Below, piece by piece: positions 42,371 through 54,006 of a DNA stretch of 64,000 bases (its first letter is position 1; each line of letters starts with the position of its first letter). A program made the position numbers and the translations under genes. Origin of the DNA: Nomia melanderi (lineage: Eukaryota; Arthropoda; Insecta; Hymenoptera; Halictidae); contig NC_135012.1 of NCBI RefSeq assembly GCF_051020985.1, forward strand, positions 11,844,451 to 11,908,450, in the 5' to 3' direction. Below the pieces are notes generated by a model. The model worked only from the letters and a program-made list of their open reading frames with translations. It searched no databases and was not told the DNA's origin.

Positions 42371-42516
42371 GTAAGTTCGTTGAAAAAATGTTCTGTTTTA
42401 TTATTAAACGCGAGTTTATAACAGAACATTCGAACTTTTTAAGACACGTTCTGAATACAATAGTTCATCATTGAATTTTCTTGATCTTCTAAGTACACTT
42501 TTATACAAACCCTTAG

Positions 42517-42638
42517 ACCGGAATCATTAAGAATATGGATCAGCCATCCGAGGAACCGTAGAAACATGCAGTCAGACTTGCTTATCTTCACATTGCTTTC
42601 CATCGTTACGGTGGGTATGATAACTGTTTGCGTTTTAG
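42517..42638 (+). CDS. MARCH2/3-like E3 ligase, third visible exon (first membrane segment)
   Basis: It follows the previous exon after a 146-base intron, with acceptor ccttag and donor TTTTAG|gtgagt, and keeps frame: TT plus A gives Leu113. It encodes residues 113-153 and the first base of codon 154. A linker with WISHPRNRRN is followed by a hydrophobic run from about Ser132 to Gly154, the first of two expected membrane segments. The position of this linker, directly after the RING and ahead of membrane segment 1, matches MARCH2 and MARCH3, where a WL..P motif occupies the same place. The internal ATG at 42566 is residue 130 of the protein and is unlikely to be a real start. Confidence 0.9.
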
Positions 42639-43077
42639 GTGAGTTCAGTGTGATAAAAATGAATCGCCTATATAGAATTATAACTCAATATTCTTATAAC
42701 GACACGCTTGTAATAATGCATACAATAGAGGAATGTAAGAATTTATATTTCATCTGAATTTTAAACTTTCAATTGTAATCATTATTATTACCATAGTATG
42801 AATCATTTAAAAACATTACGAAAACCAATCGAAATATTGTTTCTAATGCGAAAAGAATTGTTTTTTCTGTAAATGTATAGTCTATTTCAAACTATTTAGA
42901 TTTTATTTTTGGTATGATTAAGGGTACAAAAAAATTTGTACTGCAGTACGCATTTTCATCTTCCAATATTTCCTGAAATATATAGATAAATGGATAATCG
43001 TGACAGGGTAAAGTTTATAATCGTGTATCTTTGGTTAAAATTGTCTGGTGTTTCTCAAATATGTATGAAAATTTCCC

Positions 43078-43096
43078 CTGGCACTCAAAGGGTTAA
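43078..43096. repeat. Orphan MITE end of the CCCTTTGCACTC type
   Basis: GGCACTCAAAGGG followed by TTAA (43093-43096), which is a right end of the family. It lies in the intron between the two membrane-segment exons of the MARCH-like gene; no left partner was found. Confidence 0.35.
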
Positions 43097-43335
43097 CTTT
43101 ATACGTTCCAAATATATTTTGAAGTATTTTCATTAGAACGCTACTATGCAGCCTAAATACCTAAACTTTTGTTCTTCATTTAATTCAATTTGATGAAAAG
43201 TGACAATTAAGGGAAATATTTGTATTGAAAGGAAAGTAATCCCTTTGCGAATAAACTGTACCGTTAGTTATTATTATTATGGTTCCTGTAGTAAATCTGT
43301 GGCGTTAATTTAATATTGTTCGAATTGTAATTCAG

Positions 43336-43463
43336 GTATGCAATATTTCGTTATCGAAGGGAAGAAGATCGGCATTTCAAGGTTCTGGACGAGAAAGGCC
43401 GTCTGGTTCTTTCTAACTATCGTCGTGTTGGGATACATCACAACGGTATACTCATTGGGAAAA
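43336..43463 (+). CDS. MARCH2/3-like E3 ligase, fourth visible exon (second membrane segment)
   Basis: Acceptor ttcag and donor AAA|gtaatt. The split codon G plus GT gives Gly154, so the frame is continuous. The exon encodes residues 155-196: a short polar loop rich in Lys and Gly (about 160-174, with a FWTRK motif) and a second hydrophobic segment from about Ala175 to Gly195. Two membrane spans joined by a short loop, with the RING on the cytosolic side, is the standard MARCH topology. The exon ends in phase 0. Reading through the donor reaches a TAA within about 40 bases, which supports a real splice site here. The next intron is about 6.7 kb. Confidence 0.9.
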
Positions 43464-43999
43464 GTAATTACTTTTATAATTCCATATAAATATAATTAAC
43501 ATTGGTAGTAGTCGTAATTATTATTAATTATTTTATGTTATTGATTGCCTTCACGGAAACGGCAAATGATACCTAAATTAAATTAATAAAGGCAAACGTT
43601 GAAGCACATTTCGTTTGAATTATACAGAATTTTAATAAGTAAACTCTGAAATATACTAATTGATGTAATAACCATATAAAAATATGATTAAGATTAATGT
43701 TAAAAGACAAATGTTATCGCTATTAATCAAATATTCGAGATATCATTTTCCGTTTAACCTACTTGCCTTGATAATTATTCAACGTTACAAACTTCACAAA
43801 GATTCTTAATAAATCCGAACTGTCACGTCGCAATAATCTTTGTAAAAAAATTACAGCAACATTATTTACATAAAATTATTATTATTCACGTTAGAAAAAC
43901 AATATTCATGACTACAGTCGAAGTGATAAGACATTCGAAACAATGCATAAATAACTATAATATTCTCAAATAAATGGTTCACCGACAAATACCCAGAAA

Positions 44000-44280
44000 T
44001 ATCTCCAGTAATTCAATGAATCAATAATTCAATGAAAATGGAAGTTTCTTAATTGAAAAAGTCTACAATAATTCTTTCTTAGATTATCCTAAAATACTTA
44101 AATAGTCAAATTAATTTACTTCTCCATCATGTAATCTAAAAACATCTCCAGTAATTCATTGAAAATAGTTCCTTAATTAAAGAAGACTACGATCATACTT
44201 CTTCAGATAATTCTAAAACAGATATTGATCGAATATATAATTAATTTACTTTCCAATCAACTAATCTATAAAATTACATA
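44000..44280 (+). repeat. Direct duplication with about 143-base period
   Basis: Two units share catctccagtaattcattg, aagtctac..at, agattatcctaaaa and ttaatttacttcccatca. Located in a MARCH intron. Confidence 0.7.
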
Positions 44281-47200
44281 CACATATACATATCATACAT
44301 GCATCGTTCAATTTCGTTGAATTTTCGGCAATAAATACCGGCACCATTGTTCTTCCATGGAATTCATTCCGCTCTAAATTACGTCCCCTATTTTACTGTC
44401 GTTCCGCGTTCACGGTATATTCACCCAACAGCTGACCACGCAGGATTGTGTAAGTACCGAACAGGAATCGCATTGTAACGAAACATATTTAACTCCGGTT
44501 TGTTGCTGCCCCCAAGAGACGGATCGTGTTCTTGCAATTAACTGGCTGACTGCCGCTGGCACGCAGAGATTAGCTTCGCAAGTAAAGCATAAATCTGATT
44601 ATAAGTCCGCCGTTTGTTCCGTGGTGTAATATCAGCACGTAACACACGAAATTCCGGCTTTGCAAGTTCCGCATTCTTTAACCGCTTTCCGGTGGAGCGA
44701 CGGTGTTCGTTTGCAAAATAATTTCCCGAAATTGGATGTTACTTTCTGCGAGAGATACTCGCGACGCGTGTTTGCTTGGAATTGTGCGCGAATGGGTCCG
44801 GTAGAACTTCATCAACGGTTACCTTTCTACGCGAAATTGGATATTTCCGCGGTTAAATTCTCGAGCAACGATAATGTTACGATATAGGTGTAACGGGATT
44901 TTTAGTTTCGAATTTATATTTTGTACGAGGATACTTTTCTTTAGGTACAGTGATAGTTCCAAATTTTGATAAATCGTTCATTGTTGAATTTGCGCGAAAC
45001 AATAATGCGAGCCTTTTATAAGAGGAAAATATATTCAGTAGGCAATACATAACAATAATGCAAACGTTCGGAGGTTGCGAAAGTTTCATCCTTTGCGCTC
45101 GACGCTTTTTCTCATTGATATTGCCAGCAGCTCGAAGCAGGTTTAATCTCTCGACTTACAATATCGTCTCCAACTCGTGACGAGAATTTTAAACTGAATT
45201 TGAGAGGACTAAGTGTTATTCATTTTCTCTAAATATTAATTAAATATTACTTTTCTATTATCGATCGTTAACGTATACTCAGAAGCATTCCAATTAATAA
45301 TAGAAACATAATATTCAATTCATACTTGGAATAATTAAGCGATACATATACTTAATTATAATAAATTCTGCTCGAAATTCTCACGAGTCTGACGCCATAT
45401 TAATAACTTTGTTTCCTCCTTAACAACCCGTGAACCCCAGTATATCAAAAATTTGAACGATAGCATACTTGTAACCAAGCAATGACTAATTTAAAATTTA
45501 AATTTGACCGATTACTCCATAGGAAAATATCATGGAAAGGAATAATTTCACTCGACATTTTTCACCGTAGGTTCTCGAGCTACTTAAGTCCACGAACCTC
45601 AATAGAAAGTAATACTGTCCGTAACAAGTTTCTTAAACGACCTCGCGTAATCCAAACTTCCGAGTCTTTTTTATGTCAGCCACGAAATAGACTCTTTCTA
45701 TTTTTTCCTTCCGCGAGCGCATTCAAGACGTATCCCTCCCGCGAGTGAATTCCTCTTAATGACATCGCGGTTCCGCTTTTTTTCTCCCTTCTCCTGTCCG
45801 GCTTTTGTTTTTTTGGAAACTTTAAATCCATCTGGTACATCCGGGAGGTGGTCAGGTGGAAACTTGAAACTTGCCACCTTTGTTTTCATCAAGCCCTGAC
45901 GGCGCTTCATTTAAATATGCAGACATTTCGCGCCGCGGCTCGCGTCGCGGCGCCCTGAGAATAATGAAACTCGTTTCACCTGCCTTTTCAAAAATTAGGA
46001 AGCTGTAATATCATAATGTTTCGCCGGTTCCTTTTATTTTCCCGGTCCCCGTACCGTAATAGTCCATCTCCTTCCGGGTAAAATAAAATTCAGCTTACAT
46101 CTCCCGCGGAAATTATCCCGAAAGTTTTAAATTTACCCCTGTGTAATACTTCGGTCGAGCTGGTTTACATAAACCGGCGAAAATAACGTTATTCGTGGTA
46201 CATCGGACTTTAACGTTGAAAGAAATTTGACTAATGAAGAATACATTTCACTGAATAAAATAAAATCGTGCGTAATCATTTTTTGAAATTATTTCTTTAC
46301 GGATTCTCTGATTTATTGTTGTACCGTTAAAAGAATTTATTCGTCGTTTTTATTTAAATATAGAGACAGTACGTGTTTTAGTATGGAAAAATGTGCGAGT
46401 TGAATAGTGTATAAATACAGTGCAAAAATAAGTGAAATATCAGTATTACTTCTTTGAGTAGTTTAAGAATATTGTATAATATTCATTGCATTACTATTTG
46501 TAATTTTTGGCAACACAGAATGCGTTGAAATGAAAATTATTTGAAATGTAGATCAACAAAGATTACGCGAATTAATGAAGGTGAAGCAGATGCGCTGGTA
46601 AGGTACAAATCAATATTAAGTACCTGAACGATATTAAACAGCTGCAACGGTAGTGTGTTTTTCGTAATTATCGGTACGAATTATCATTAAACGAATGTTA
46701 TACGGAAAAATTATTCGAATCCTTTGATTTGTAATTGAAATGTCTAAAATATTCGTAGCGTGTAAAAGTTTGGAAATACGAGTTTACTATGCTTTCAACT
46801 TTCATTGTTCTTCTACATTATTTAAATTATGAGCTAGTCAATGCCGAAACAAAAGGTACTTCCATATCCGATAATTAATTAAAGTTTAACAATTAGTTTC
46901 AATCGATACTCTCCGAGTTTATGAGTTCAATAAATCCAATATTTCCGTTGAATTATTTATCTGAATTTCTACCGACCTAATTATCTAATTAAATGTAATC
47001 TATTCCTGATATAATTACTATTAATATATATATTATTGTTTCTATTCATATTCACTCCACATAGCCAAGCAAGATAAATAATAACAACATTTCCGAAAAC
47101 AAAAGTACATCTTATTCAATGTTACAAAGTTCAGATCGCGTAAATTAAGATCAAGCATAAAAACTACCGCATAGTGCTCCAATCTTTATTATTTAAAACT

Positions 47201-48129
47201 TAATTGAAACTCAGCAGACAGTTACGAAACTATACTTGAAATTTATACAAACCATTGCAATTATCTTGTAGAATACTATAAAATACAATAAATTAAGCGC
47301 GTAACATTTTAAAATTTCAAAAAAATTGATGCATAGGTTATAATTTACCACGTAAATCATATGTATATTATTTCTCGCCGCGAGACTTGTGCGCATCGAA
47401 TAGATATCGCGGAGTAACGTTCGAATAAGAACACCATATGGAATTTCATCGCAGCCTGCGCATACAGCGAATAGCTCGAGGGCAGGTCTAGGTCAGCAGC
47501 TTTATATTGTGGTTGGTTCGCGACTGTCTTTCGTGGTTTATGTTTATGCGACACGATTCTCCCTCCTGCGACCCAGATAACAGATTCCTGCCCCGGAGCG
47601 GACACGTTAATGCTTAGCGTGAAGGTGGGACAGGTGGGTTAACACGGTTGGCCGCGCGAACTCTGCGTCAGCTCGGTGAACCGGAACAAAGGTGTATCGC
47701 GACGACGCGACGCATTCTTTTCGGCTAAAGAAATAACAGGAAAGGCGCGGCCGTGTGGCCTGATAGCGTTCAACGTTCCGTCGGGACGTGTCCTAAATGG
47801 AACGCCGACGAATAACGCCGGGTGTTAAGGCCACTTACAGCCTTACCTTACACCACCGTGGTTTTAGTTTTGTACACACCTGTTATCTTTTCTAAGACTG
47901 AGCTGTACATTTGGTAGTTTTTTCGTAACAGGAGCCTTCGTCCCGTCGCAACTTGCAGTCCTTACGGTATTACGAGAAGGGACCGTGGCAGCCCTGTGTC
48001 GAAAAGGGGTGGAAAGGGGTGAAACTACTCCAAAAGAATGAAAACATGCGAGAAAGTGTAAACAAAAGATGCATTGTCCTTTCATATCTATAAAATTGCA
48101 CAATAAAGTTTTTCAGAATGTTGAATATA

Positions 48130-48280
48130 ATATAACTTTTTGAGAAACTGTATATTGCAATTTTGTAAACGTGAAAGAACAATGCACTTTTTAATTTGTA
48201 CCTTGCTATCTTTTAACATTTTCGAGATAATCCACGGGAAAGAAAAATTTGCAGTTTTTTTCAAGGGGTGGTTGATTAGT
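48130..48280 (+). repeat. Dispersed palindrome-core repeat, copy A (partial)
   Basis: Shares with 50440-50690 and 56860-57135 the order: gcaattttgtaaacgt, aagaacaatgcac, cgagataat..acggga, aaatttgca, then ttcaaggggtgg. The palindrome is truncated here (ggggtggttgatt). Inside a MARCH intron. Confidence 0.7.
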
Positions 48281-49242
48281 TATCAAAATTAAAAAATCCA
48301 AACATGATCGCTACGTACGTATTTCTACTTTGAATCACTTGATCATCTGACGTCTAAAATTTGGCATCTTCAGAATAAATGTTACATATTTTACGGATTT
48401 AGCGTGAAATATCTTCTACGGTGAAATTATTAAGTAGAAAACGTAACGCCGGCAATTTTTTTTAACTGGAATGGCTCGATTTAAATGAGAGTAAGTCGAC
48501 GAAGGCCGGAGGAGATAAATTACGAAATTTTATAAAGCATCTTTAGGAGGATGCCTGAAAGAATGATGAAAGACTCAAGAAGAATATTGATGTAGAAACT
48601 ATCGGAACAAAGTTCAGAAGATCAACGTTGAAGGGTACTTAATAGAGGCATGGCAAGATGCCTTTATGCGCCTGCATAGTAACGTCAATCAGCGTTTAGA
48701 AAACTTGCTTCTATTTAATCAACTCGCGTCGAAATAACCTCGGTAATCCATTCTTTCCGCTTCGTGTTTTCGTGTTTTTCTCGTTTTGTTGGAGATCTCC
48801 CATCGATATAATAAAAGAGATATTAGATACCTCGCGTCAACTACATTGCGGGATGCATATTCAACAAGTTACCGCGAGAGAATCTTAGAGAGGCGAAGTG
48901 GCTTTGATTCCGGAAGCTCCAACTTAGGTTCTAACCATATTTTCTTGGTAGAATTTTACCGAGTGCCCAGAGTTTTCAAAGAAAATTCTGTTACAAAATT
49001 GTTATAGGGGATCGCATGGCTTTACGGAAAGCGGTGTAAAGGATAAAAAAATAACAGCCTGATCTAAGAGAAGCGGAGGAGGTATTCTAAAGGCTTTCGA
49101 GATTTTAACTGTCCTGTGTTCTTTGGACATTTTCTATCCAATTGTACTTTCATTTTTTTAACATATTATATTGTTCCCTTTTTTCTTTATTTCTATTTAT
49201 CATACTTATAATAATTCAACATATATTTTCTATTTTATTATA

Positions 49243-49488
49243 TCAACCCTCTGCAGTCGATAGACAAGTTCCATAATTGCCACTTGGTTTGATACAGGAA
49301 TATCATGAAAGTGAATATTTAATAGTAAACTTTGTATAATGCATCAATACGTGAAATATTTAAATAAAATAGCTTTGTTCCTTAATTTACGTATAACTTC
49401 TCATCAATCCGGTTTAAAAAAATATTCTCTATATCTTATCAGAAAATGTTAAATATTTCTGGTAAAAACCTTTCGCGTGCAAAGGTAA
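49243..49488. mobile_element. Strongly decayed MITE of the same family inside a MARCH intron
   Basis: Left end tcaaccctctgcagtcg and right end cgcgtgcaaaggtaaaa resemble the CCCTTTGCRCTCG termini, about 245 bases apart, but the flanking TTAA is degenerate on both sides. Confidence 0.35.
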
Positions 49489-50121
49489 AAAATCCTGTCA
49501 ATGTTTCCTCTAAATTTTACCAATATTGTATTATATAATAGGTGAAGTGGGTAAAAAGTTATCGATCGTTAAGGACCAATATTTCTTCCTATTTCAGTAA
49601 TACTTCTTCCCTCGGAATGAGTACGGTTCGTTCGGTATCGGTGGTATCGGCGATCGTTAAAAGGGATACGTCACGGGAGAGCAATTAAAATAAAATGTTA
49701 GAGGTAGCCGGGGATTAATTGATTGTTAAAGAACGCGGGCCACACCGGCGGACGAAATATCTCAACAGAAACGAGGCAAGAATTTCAAGCAAAGTCTCGT
49801 TCCCGGCTGCATAAATTCAATTCCCGTCAGGCGGTCGAATCGAAATCCAGCCGGCGAACATTTAATTAAGAATTATCGCGAATACGTGACAGTCCGGAAT
49901 CAGTTTCGCCCCTTTCCGATCAGGCCCGCCCGAAAGCCTAGCCACTTCGAAGACACTCGGCTCTAATTTATCGGGCCGGAGTGTCTTTTGCCCCTGACAA
50001 CCGAAACTATCCGGATAATTTAAATCGCCGCGAGGGAACCGCTCCGCTTGTACAGATTTTATCCTCTCCGCCTTCCATTTTTTTCCCCCCGCCGCGTTCG
50101 GCTCATTTTTCTTTTCGTCAG

Positions 50122-50270
50122 GAGCAGGTGTCGCCCTGGTACAGGTGGTGGAAGAGCACCGTGAACGTCAGGCTTATCAGGGACCCTCAACTTTTCAGGC
50201 GACCGTCCGACGAATCGTTTCAAGGTTTCGAAACTCAAACGACTGGCGACTCCGCTTTGAATAATATCAG
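50122..50270 (+). CDS. MARCH2/3-like E3 ligase, fifth visible exon (cytosolic tail)
   Basis: The acceptor is a pyrimidine run ending cgtcag and the donor is ATCAG|gtttgt. The phase-0 start matches the end of the preceding exon. It encodes residues 197-245 and two bases of codon 246, opening with SPWYRWWKSTVNVRLI (residues 200-215), the basic and aromatic juxtamembrane stretch that follows the second membrane segment in MARCH proteins, then a polar acidic tail. If the donor were not used, the frame would run on to a TGA at 50332-50334 and add about 20 residues. I prefer splicing because a strong acceptor 570 bases downstream continues the frame to a stop. An alternative acceptor after GAGCAG, six bases into the exon, would only remove two residues. 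Confidence 0.85.
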
Positions 50271-50439
50271 GTTTGTAGATGGGAAGATAAAACTGCTCAA
50301 ATTGGTCCGCATAAATTGCTGGGACCTTCGTTGAACTTGGTTCAATTACGCGTGAAAGGAAAGGTTGGGTATTGTTCGACTTACAACGGAAGTCACCGAA
50401 CCTGGGAATTCAAAAAATTAATTAACGTGAAAGAGGAAT

Positions 50440-50690
50440 ATATTTTTCGTTTAAACTTTGCTTCGCTATCTCTTCGAGATAATCTTTCGAGATAATCAAC
50501 GGGAAGAAAAATTTGCATTTTTTTCAAAGGGTGCTTTCACCCCTTCAAAGTGAAATTCGGCACGAAGAGAATATTGGCTTGACATACACAAAGTTTCATC
50601 ATTTTTTGAATTTCCGAGTTCGATACCTGTTCCTGTTAGTAATTTTTCTGGAAGTAGATATACTGTGCTTTGTAAACGGAAAGTTTGGAA
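50440..50690 (+). repeat. Dispersed palindrome-core repeat, copy B, in the last MARCH intron
   Basis: Contains cgagataatcaacgggaag, aaatttgcattttttt, the stem-loop AAGGGTGctttCACCCCTT and then gtgaaattcggcac. It lies within the intron between 50270 and 50841. The 67- and 78-codon ORFs on its two strands are properties of the repeat, not genes. Confidence 0.75.
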
Positions 50691-50840
50691 ATTATACACT
50701 CTGCGTGCAACGGCAGGATAATTACGAGTGTATTATAAATTTGACGTAAAAGATAAAATTAATAGGAAAGTAAGATTTTTCAAATCACATCGCATTTAGA
50801 ATATTTTATTATAATTATATTACTTGCTATCTTTTTTCAG

Positions 50841-50871
50841 ACATACCAGTGCTAGTCCACATCCAGAGTGA
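50841..50871 (+). CDS. MARCH2/3-like E3 ligase, candidate terminal micro-exon with stop
   Basis: A 31-base coding piece after a strong acceptor (cttttttcag). AG from 50270 plus A completes Arg246, followed by HTSASPHPE and TGA at 50869-50871. The phase fits and a poly(A) signal lies shortly downstream, so this is a coherent gene end. The call rests on splice signals and phase, not on recognised homology: MARCH tails are poorly conserved at the extreme C-terminus. The alternative is unspliced read-through to 50334. Which tail is used, or whether both are, cannot be settled from sequence alone. Confidence 0.6.
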
Positions 50872-51004
50872 CAACGATATCAGCATTTATATCATATCTT
50901 CCTCCTCTAGTATGTATATTACAAAAGTAATGATAAGTAGCATTCTGGTCAAAAAATAGTTTACGCCTACCTATCGCCACGTAAAAATTGATTCTGTTGT
51001 TCTG

Positions 51005-51010
51005 AATAAA
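51005..51010 (+). terminator. Poly(A) signal AATAAA for the MARCH-like gene
   Basis: Canonical AATAAA 134 bases after the proposed stop at 50871, followed by a T- and GT-rich stretch (about 51012-51022) of the kind that lies downstream of cleavage sites. Distance and orientation suit a short 3' UTR. AATAAA is common in AT-rich DNA, so the evidence is its position. Confidence 0.5.
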
Positions 51011-51022
51011 ATTTGGTTTTTG

Positions 51023-53528
51023 TATAAATTCTATAGTGCTTTCCTAAGATATTCCTAATTAACAAATATACAATCATCGTAACAAGTAGTTTGGCAGTTT
51101 TTATTGCACTCTTTTCTTTTTATACTTGAACTTTATACTTTATTTTAAGGTGGTCACAACAGTGACTGCCAACATTTGTATACGTTATTTACTGTTAATA
51201 ATACTTCCTTAAGACCCTGTAAATAATTTGCAATACATTACATTGTACATTCAATCAAACCTCGCTACACACGGAATGCTTTTTAAAACGTTAGAACGAA
51301 CGATTACACGCTTTTAAAAATATTAAACTTCTTCCACCTTCAGTGAAGCTTAAACTTCACTCATAATCTCGCCTCAAGGAAAAAAACCGCGCGAACAGAG
51401 AGCATTACAGCAAGGACTAAGTCCGAGTATTTTCATCCGAGCACAATCTAAACTGCACAGATAACCATAGTTGTTTGTGCCCCGGCCTCGGAACGAAACG
51501 TATGATAATAGCACAATATAAATAGTTGGCAGTCCTCCAGGTGAGTTAATTGCTAGATCAGCGGCAGTTTCGTTTCCTGTGTCCCGGCACGTCCGACTGA
51601 GCTAATTTTTTCTTGGCAGAAGGTGTGCTTAAGCTGGCAAGATATTCCTGCTTAATGCGCCGCCCGTGGGTGCACCTGCATTTGGATCTCATTTGCGAGA
51701 TTAAATCTCTCGAACGACGCGGGAAATATGTAAACGTCCCGAGATAGAGGGAGACCCGGAATTGCTGCGAGGGTTAACTCCTGCATACGTACAGACGCGT
51801 CTATTTATTAGAATTCGGCCAACTAGATTCGCGGAGTGCGGCGCTAAGTCATATCAGGCTGAAATTCGACGTTACTGCATTTTAACGGGAATTCGAAGAT
51901 TGGAAGTGCAATATTAAAACCCCCGTAAAGTCTTCTGTTCGGTACGAGTATATTTAGTGCAGGAAACGAAATCGAGTATGCATTAATGTTTCTCTTTATT
52001 GCAATTTTATCGCGAAGTATGTCGATGCATAAAATCTCCGATTTCGTGGTAATTGTGCTGTGTATATGATTTTGCAATTCCTTACGAAAAATTTTAAGTA
52101 GTTAAATTTTTTACTTGTTCGATCCTTTCGTTGATCGACATGACACTCTGTCTAACGTGCAAATTCAATTGTCACTGTTTACTTTAAAGCACAGCAAATT
52201 TCGATAAATTCTGAATAATTTCAAATTCCTATGACAACTTCGATATTCCAAGCTTCATTCAAGAAATTAAAACATCACTCTTCTAATACCATTATTCGTG
52301 TTCAATACACCCTTCAAAGCAGAAAACGCGGCACAAAAACATACGAAATCCAACGAAACCGAATTACCAATTTTTTAAAGCAAACAATGAATCACGTATC
52401 GGTGTACCGAAGCACAATACGGTTTTAATAATTCCCAGTTATCGGTCGCAGTCCGATTGAGCCGTTTAAACGGCGTCGACCGCGTAACGCATCCCTAACG
52501 TGTGATATTTCTGTTTACCCGTACCGAAATTTCGCCCGTTAAAATCCGCGGGCGCGGGACACGGGGCCGACGATTCCCGGCGATCGTTCGGCCGCTGATT
52601 TATAAATCAAGGGCCTGCCGGGGGGGATACAATCGAACCGCCATAAAGAGGAGCCCGTCAAAAGCCGATAAAAAGAAATCCCGGCGGGTCAGCGGGCGCT
52701 TTCGCCAAATTTTCTTATCGCGGGAATAAATCGGACGGCTAAAGCCCGGGCAATTAGCAGTAAATATTGTTCACCTCGTTCTGGATAATCCGCGCTTAAA
52801 CGGGCCGGGACGGCGGGGTTCGTTCGACTTTATCCGGTAGTTAGTTAAGCTCCAACAAACCAATTACAGTGTCCCGCGTCGCACGAAGGAGCACTGACTA
52901 TCCGTTGGATCAGGGGCGAAGTGAACTGCGCCGCGGCGGTTAGCTTGACATTAAGTGCGGAACAGCTGATCCTTAATGACCAATTCGCGGAATTAGGCGG
53001 TGTAATTAATGGCCGTGCGGACGAGCCGGCTCGCGATATACCGAGTTAACGACACTTTGACGCGTGCCGTTGCGACCGGCGCGGTCCGGTTTCGAGGACT
53101 GTCGGCTCCGGAAGACCGAACGGAGAGTGCAGTCGAAGGGATGTCCGGTAATTGTCGGGAAAACACGGTAGTAATCGAAATCGACTGTTAGTTCCTTGCA
53201 GCTGAAGGAATGATATTCGGGTTCTAGATATCACAGTTTATTTTAAAGTGGAACGCCGGCGCTCTGGTCGAGGAGTTGCAGAAAGGAGTAGCGCGCTTGG
53301 TCGAACCTTCTCGGAGTAATGTATTTGAAAAATTATTTCGTTTTACTGACAGGTTAATGACCTGGTGACGTGCCTATTCTAGCGTGTGTTTATGCCCTTG
53401 CGTCGCGAGTTCACACGGCTTTTTGTATTTATTTGGTTTTTCTATTGGCAGCTGTTTGGCTGTAGGTTAACGGCCGTTACACAGTGATTGTTTATATAAC
53501 GACAATAATTCTCTATATTCTTTCAACC
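51023..53528. other. Intergenic DNA downstream of the MARCH-like gene
   Basis: AT-rich with a GC-rich island at about 52.44-53.2 kb. No gene, RNA or terminal repeat of the downstream mariner relic recognised. Confidence 0.55.
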
Positions 53529-53824
53529 GATATTCGTGTAATTTTTTCATATGAATATAAACTTGGTAATAATGCTGCAATAGCTGTACGCAATATAAAC
53601 CAGGCGTTTGGGGAGAATACTGTTAACGATCGAAAAGTGCAGCGTTGATTTAAAAATTTTCAATCTGGTGATTTTTCCCTACAAAATGAACCGCGTGGAA
53701 GACCCAGAACGTCTGTGAAAAATGATGCTGCGAAAGCATTGGTGGAAACGAATCCAGAATAAAAATTGATCATACAACAATATTGCGGAACCTCTCTGAA
53801 ATTGGCAAAGTGAAAAAGATATAA
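53529..53824 (+). pseudogene. Mariner-family transposase N-terminal relic
   Basis: Translation gives a mariner-type N-terminal DNA-binding region: NINQAFGENTVNDRKVQR, then TGA in place of the expected Trp, then FKNFQSGDFSLQNEPRGRP followed by the linker that leads to the second helix-turn-helix. These are hallmark mariner motifs (AFGE.TV..R.VQRWF..F..GDFSL...PRGRP). After about 53757 the frame shifts and continues as KIDHTTILRNLSEIGKVKK, the second helix-turn-helix, with roughly ten residues apparently deleted at the junction. At least one stop, one frameshift and one deletion make it non-functional, and no catalytic D,D34D region is visible downstream. It resembles the mellifera and related mariner subfamilies of insects. 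I saw no clear terminal repeat. Confidence 0.88.
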
Positions 53825-53981
53825 TATTTCAAAAATTATTTCCCCCACTTGAAGTTGTCAGAGGAAACCTTTGTGAAATTATTTTTGAAAATTTAATTAA
53901 TTTTTTTTTTAATATAATATTTTACCTTGCCAATTTCAGGAAGGTTTCGCAATATTATTGTGTGGTCAATTTTCATTCTGG
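53754..53981. repeat. Large inverted repeat formed by two mariner fragments
   Basis: Arms at 53754-53829 and 53911-53981 are reverse complements with about 80-85% identity by eye, separated by about 80 bases of AT-rich spacer. Both arms encode the mariner second helix-turn-helix region. The transcript would form a long imperfect hairpin. Confidence 0.85.
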
Positions 53982-54006
53982 TAGCAAGTTCCCTTGTAAA
54001 TACGTT
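53900..54006 (-). pseudogene. Second mariner transposase fragment in inverted orientation
   Basis: On the minus strand, starting near 54006, the translation reads TRELATRMKIDHTIILRNLP and ends EIGKVKY. This is the same second helix-turn-helix as the plus-strand relic, but it retains the TRELATRM segment that the plus-strand copy lacks. It is therefore a separate sister fragment rather than a simple copy. It decays into poly-T at about 53901-53910. Confidence 0.8.

Larger units (their letters stand above)
43464..50121 (+). other. Large intron of the MARCH-like gene (about 6.7 kb)
   Basis: Lies between the second-membrane-segment exon and the tail exon. It holds a 143-base tandem duplication (about 44.0-44.28 kb), a decayed TTAA-type element (49243-49488), a copy of a dispersed repeat (48130-48280) and GC-rich islands around 45.7-46.1, 47.45-47.83 and 49.6-50.1 kb. 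No further exon in phase was recognised. Confidence 0.7.

Noticed and set aside
42566..42757. 63-codon ATG ORF as an independent gene
   Set aside because: It is exon 3 of the MARCH-like gene read past its donor at 42639.
44660..44887. 75-codon ORF with fairly coding-like codons in a MARCH intron
   Set aside because: Starts at TTG, no matching splice sites in phase with the flanking exons, and no recognisable family.
50496..50749. ORFs on both strands (67 and 78 codons)
   Set aside because: They are translations of dispersed repeat copy B.
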